A stretch of 64,000 nucleotides of DNA from Trichocoleus sp. FACHB-46 (GTDB lineage Bacteria > Cyanobacteriota > Cyanobacteriia > FACHB-46), in NCBI RefSeq assembly GCF_014695385.1, contig NZ_JACJOD010000076.1:62001-126000 (forward strand), in the 5' to 3' direction. The notes beneath the pieces were generated by a model that saw only the letters and a list, made by a program, of their open reading frames with translations, was not told where the DNA came from and did no database searches. Made by a program: the position numbers and the translations under genes. Positions 63,059 through 64,000 of the stretch are shown here, one piece after another (within the stretch, counting starts at the first letter, position 1; every line of letters starts with the position of its first letter).

Positions 63059-64000
63059 ATGACTCCAGCTCTGTCTGAAATCGCCCGTGAGCGAGGTATC
63101 CGCTTTTTTTTGATCTCGTTTACCGATCTGTTTGGGACGCAACGAGCGAAGCTGGTACCGACAGCGGCGATCGATGCAATGGCAACTAGTGGTGCGGGAT
63201 TTGCGGGGTTTGCCACTTGGCTGGATATGACGCCTGCTGACCCAGATATGTTTGCCCTGCCTGACACCAGCAGCCTGTTTCAATTACCCTGGAAACCGGA
63301 TGTAGCCTGGATGCCCGCAGATCTGGTGACACCCAAAGGGATATCGATTCAGCAAACTCCCCGTCTGGTGCTGAAGCGAGTGCTGCAACAGGCGCAGGAT
63401 ATAGGCTACAGCGTCAAGACAGGAGTAGAATGCGAATATTTTTTGTTGTCAGCCGATGGAGAAACGTTATCGGATGCGTGCGATCGCCAGATCAAACCCT
63501 GTTATGACCAGCAAGCCCTGATGCGGCGATTTGATGTGATTGCTGAGATTTGCGATGCCATGCTCACTCTAGGGTGGGGAGCTTATCAAAACGATCACGA
63601 AGATGCCAACGGGCAGTTTGAAATGAACTGGACCTATGCTGATGCACTCGTGACTGCCGATCGCCATGCTTTCTTTAAGTACATGGTGAAGGCGATCGCG
63701 GAAAAGCATGGACTCCGCGCCACTTTCATGCCCAAACCCTTCGCCCATCTCACCGGGAACGGTTGCCATACCCACTTATCCGTTTGGGATGCGGTAGGCA
63801 CTACCAACCTGTTTCATGATCCCGATGGAGAACTAGGGTTGTCATCCTTGGCCTACCACTTCATCGGTGGGGTTCTCCGTGCCGCCCCTGCTCTCTGCGC
63901 CTTCACCAACCCCACGATCAATTCCTACAAACGCATCAACGCCCCTGCTACCCTCTCTGGGGCAACTTGGTCACCCAATACGATCAGTTACAGCGGTAAC
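63059..64000 (+). CDS. glnT: Type III glutamate-ammonia ligase-like enzyme (GlnT type), 3' end outside window
   Basis: The ATG at 63059 follows AGGA by about ten bases and opens a frame of 314 codons to the window edge. The glutamine synthetase beta-grasp start (FFLISFTDLFGTQRAKLVPT) is followed by the catalytic domain: EQ-type metal ligands in GVECEYFLL and NGQFEMNW, the HLS motif in NGCHTHLSVWD, and TNPTINSYKR. The pattern is the GlnT/gamma-glutamylmethylamide-synthetase-like branch rather than GlnA. It likely ligates ammonia or an amine to glutamate. The nucleotide loop end and C-terminus are missing. Confidence 0.88.
   Translation, partial: MTPALSEIARERGIRFFLISFTDLFGTQRAKLVPTAAIDAMATSGAGFAGFATWLDMTPADPDMFALPDTSSLFQLPWKPDVAWMPADLVTPKGISIQQTPRLVLKRVLQQAQDIGYSVKTGVECEYFLLSADGETLSDACDRQIKPCYDQQALMRRFDVIAEICDAMLTLGWGAYQNDHEDANGQFEMNWTYADALVTADRHAFFKYMVKAIAEKHGLRATFMPKPFAHLTGNGCHTHLSVWDAVGTTNLFHDPDGELGLSSLAYHFIGGVLRAAPALCAFTNPTINSYKRINAPATLSGATWSPNTISYSGN

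Overview
The window reads as a cyanobacterial chromosome, or possibly a large replicon. The HIP1 octamer GCGATCGC recurs throughout. Cyanobacterial hallmarks include a high-light-inducible Chl-binding-type protein (15855), a glutamine riboswitch (about 4963-5060), many GAF/PAS hybrid histidine kinases, a PAS-less phytochrome-like kinase (50806-53685), and a CopM/CopRS/RND copper island. No rRNA, tRNA, CRISPR array or intact insertion sequence was seen. Both edges cut genes: a dCache-type sensor kinase on the left and a type III glutamine-synthetase-like enzyme on the right.

Layout. 1-9.8 kb: the left-edge kinase, an FAD monooxygenase, an MFS transporter, a glutamine-riboswitch-controlled 140-aa protein, a spore-photoproduct-lyase-like radical SAM protein, a PhyH dioxygenase and a cytochrome b, with decayed gene fragments in the gaps. 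9.8-18.7 kb: small metabolic enzymes (methyltransferase, SDR, enoyl-reductase-like protein, NDH-2, P450, MAPEG), the hli gene, and wreckage of an XPB helicase and a xylulokinase. 18.8-25.3 kb: a LuxR regulator, two unknown proteins, then a plasmid-like replication module. In that module a 656-aa Rep-like HTH protein is divergent from a 657-aa archaeo-eukaryotic-primase-type protein across a 0.9-kb spacer holding eight iteron-like repeats. 25.3-28.9 kb: an operon of copper chaperone, Cu(I) P-type ATPase, cupredoxin and MerR regulator. 29.0-35.9 kb: a giant PAS/GAF hybrid kinase and a REC-kinase. 36.1-39.4 kb: an arfB gene with an internal amber codon, a secreted unknown protein and an AT-rich KAP-like NTPase broken by a 38-bp tandem duplication. 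39.6-47.7 kb: a copM-RND-copRS-type metal-resistance operon. 47.9-57.2 kb: an RsbQ-type hydrolase with a PAS kinase, the phytochrome-like kinase and a CHASE-type hybrid kinase. 57.5-64 kb: small proteins, an NrtR-like Nudix regulator divergent from a nicotinamidase-like hydrolase, an LEA-like secreted protein, a desaturase and the GlnT-like enzyme.

How it fits together. Two metal-detoxification operons 19 kb apart carry the same MerR-type promoter layout: a 16-bp CTCC...GGAG dyad next to the -35, a 20-bp spacer, and -10 CAGGAT or CAGAAT. The MerR protein encoded in the first operon therefore probably controls both. Sensory genes dominate, with six large kinases besides the metal sensor. The segment is also rich in broken genes: I count seven remnants or disrupted genes, several unlikely to be found by start-to-stop gene calling.

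The best candidates for something new are the Rep-iteron-primase module with 11-bp-phased repeats, the riboswitch-controlled unknown protein, the hydrolase-PAS-kinase pair, and the phytochrome-like kinase with two candidate bilin-binding GAF domains.
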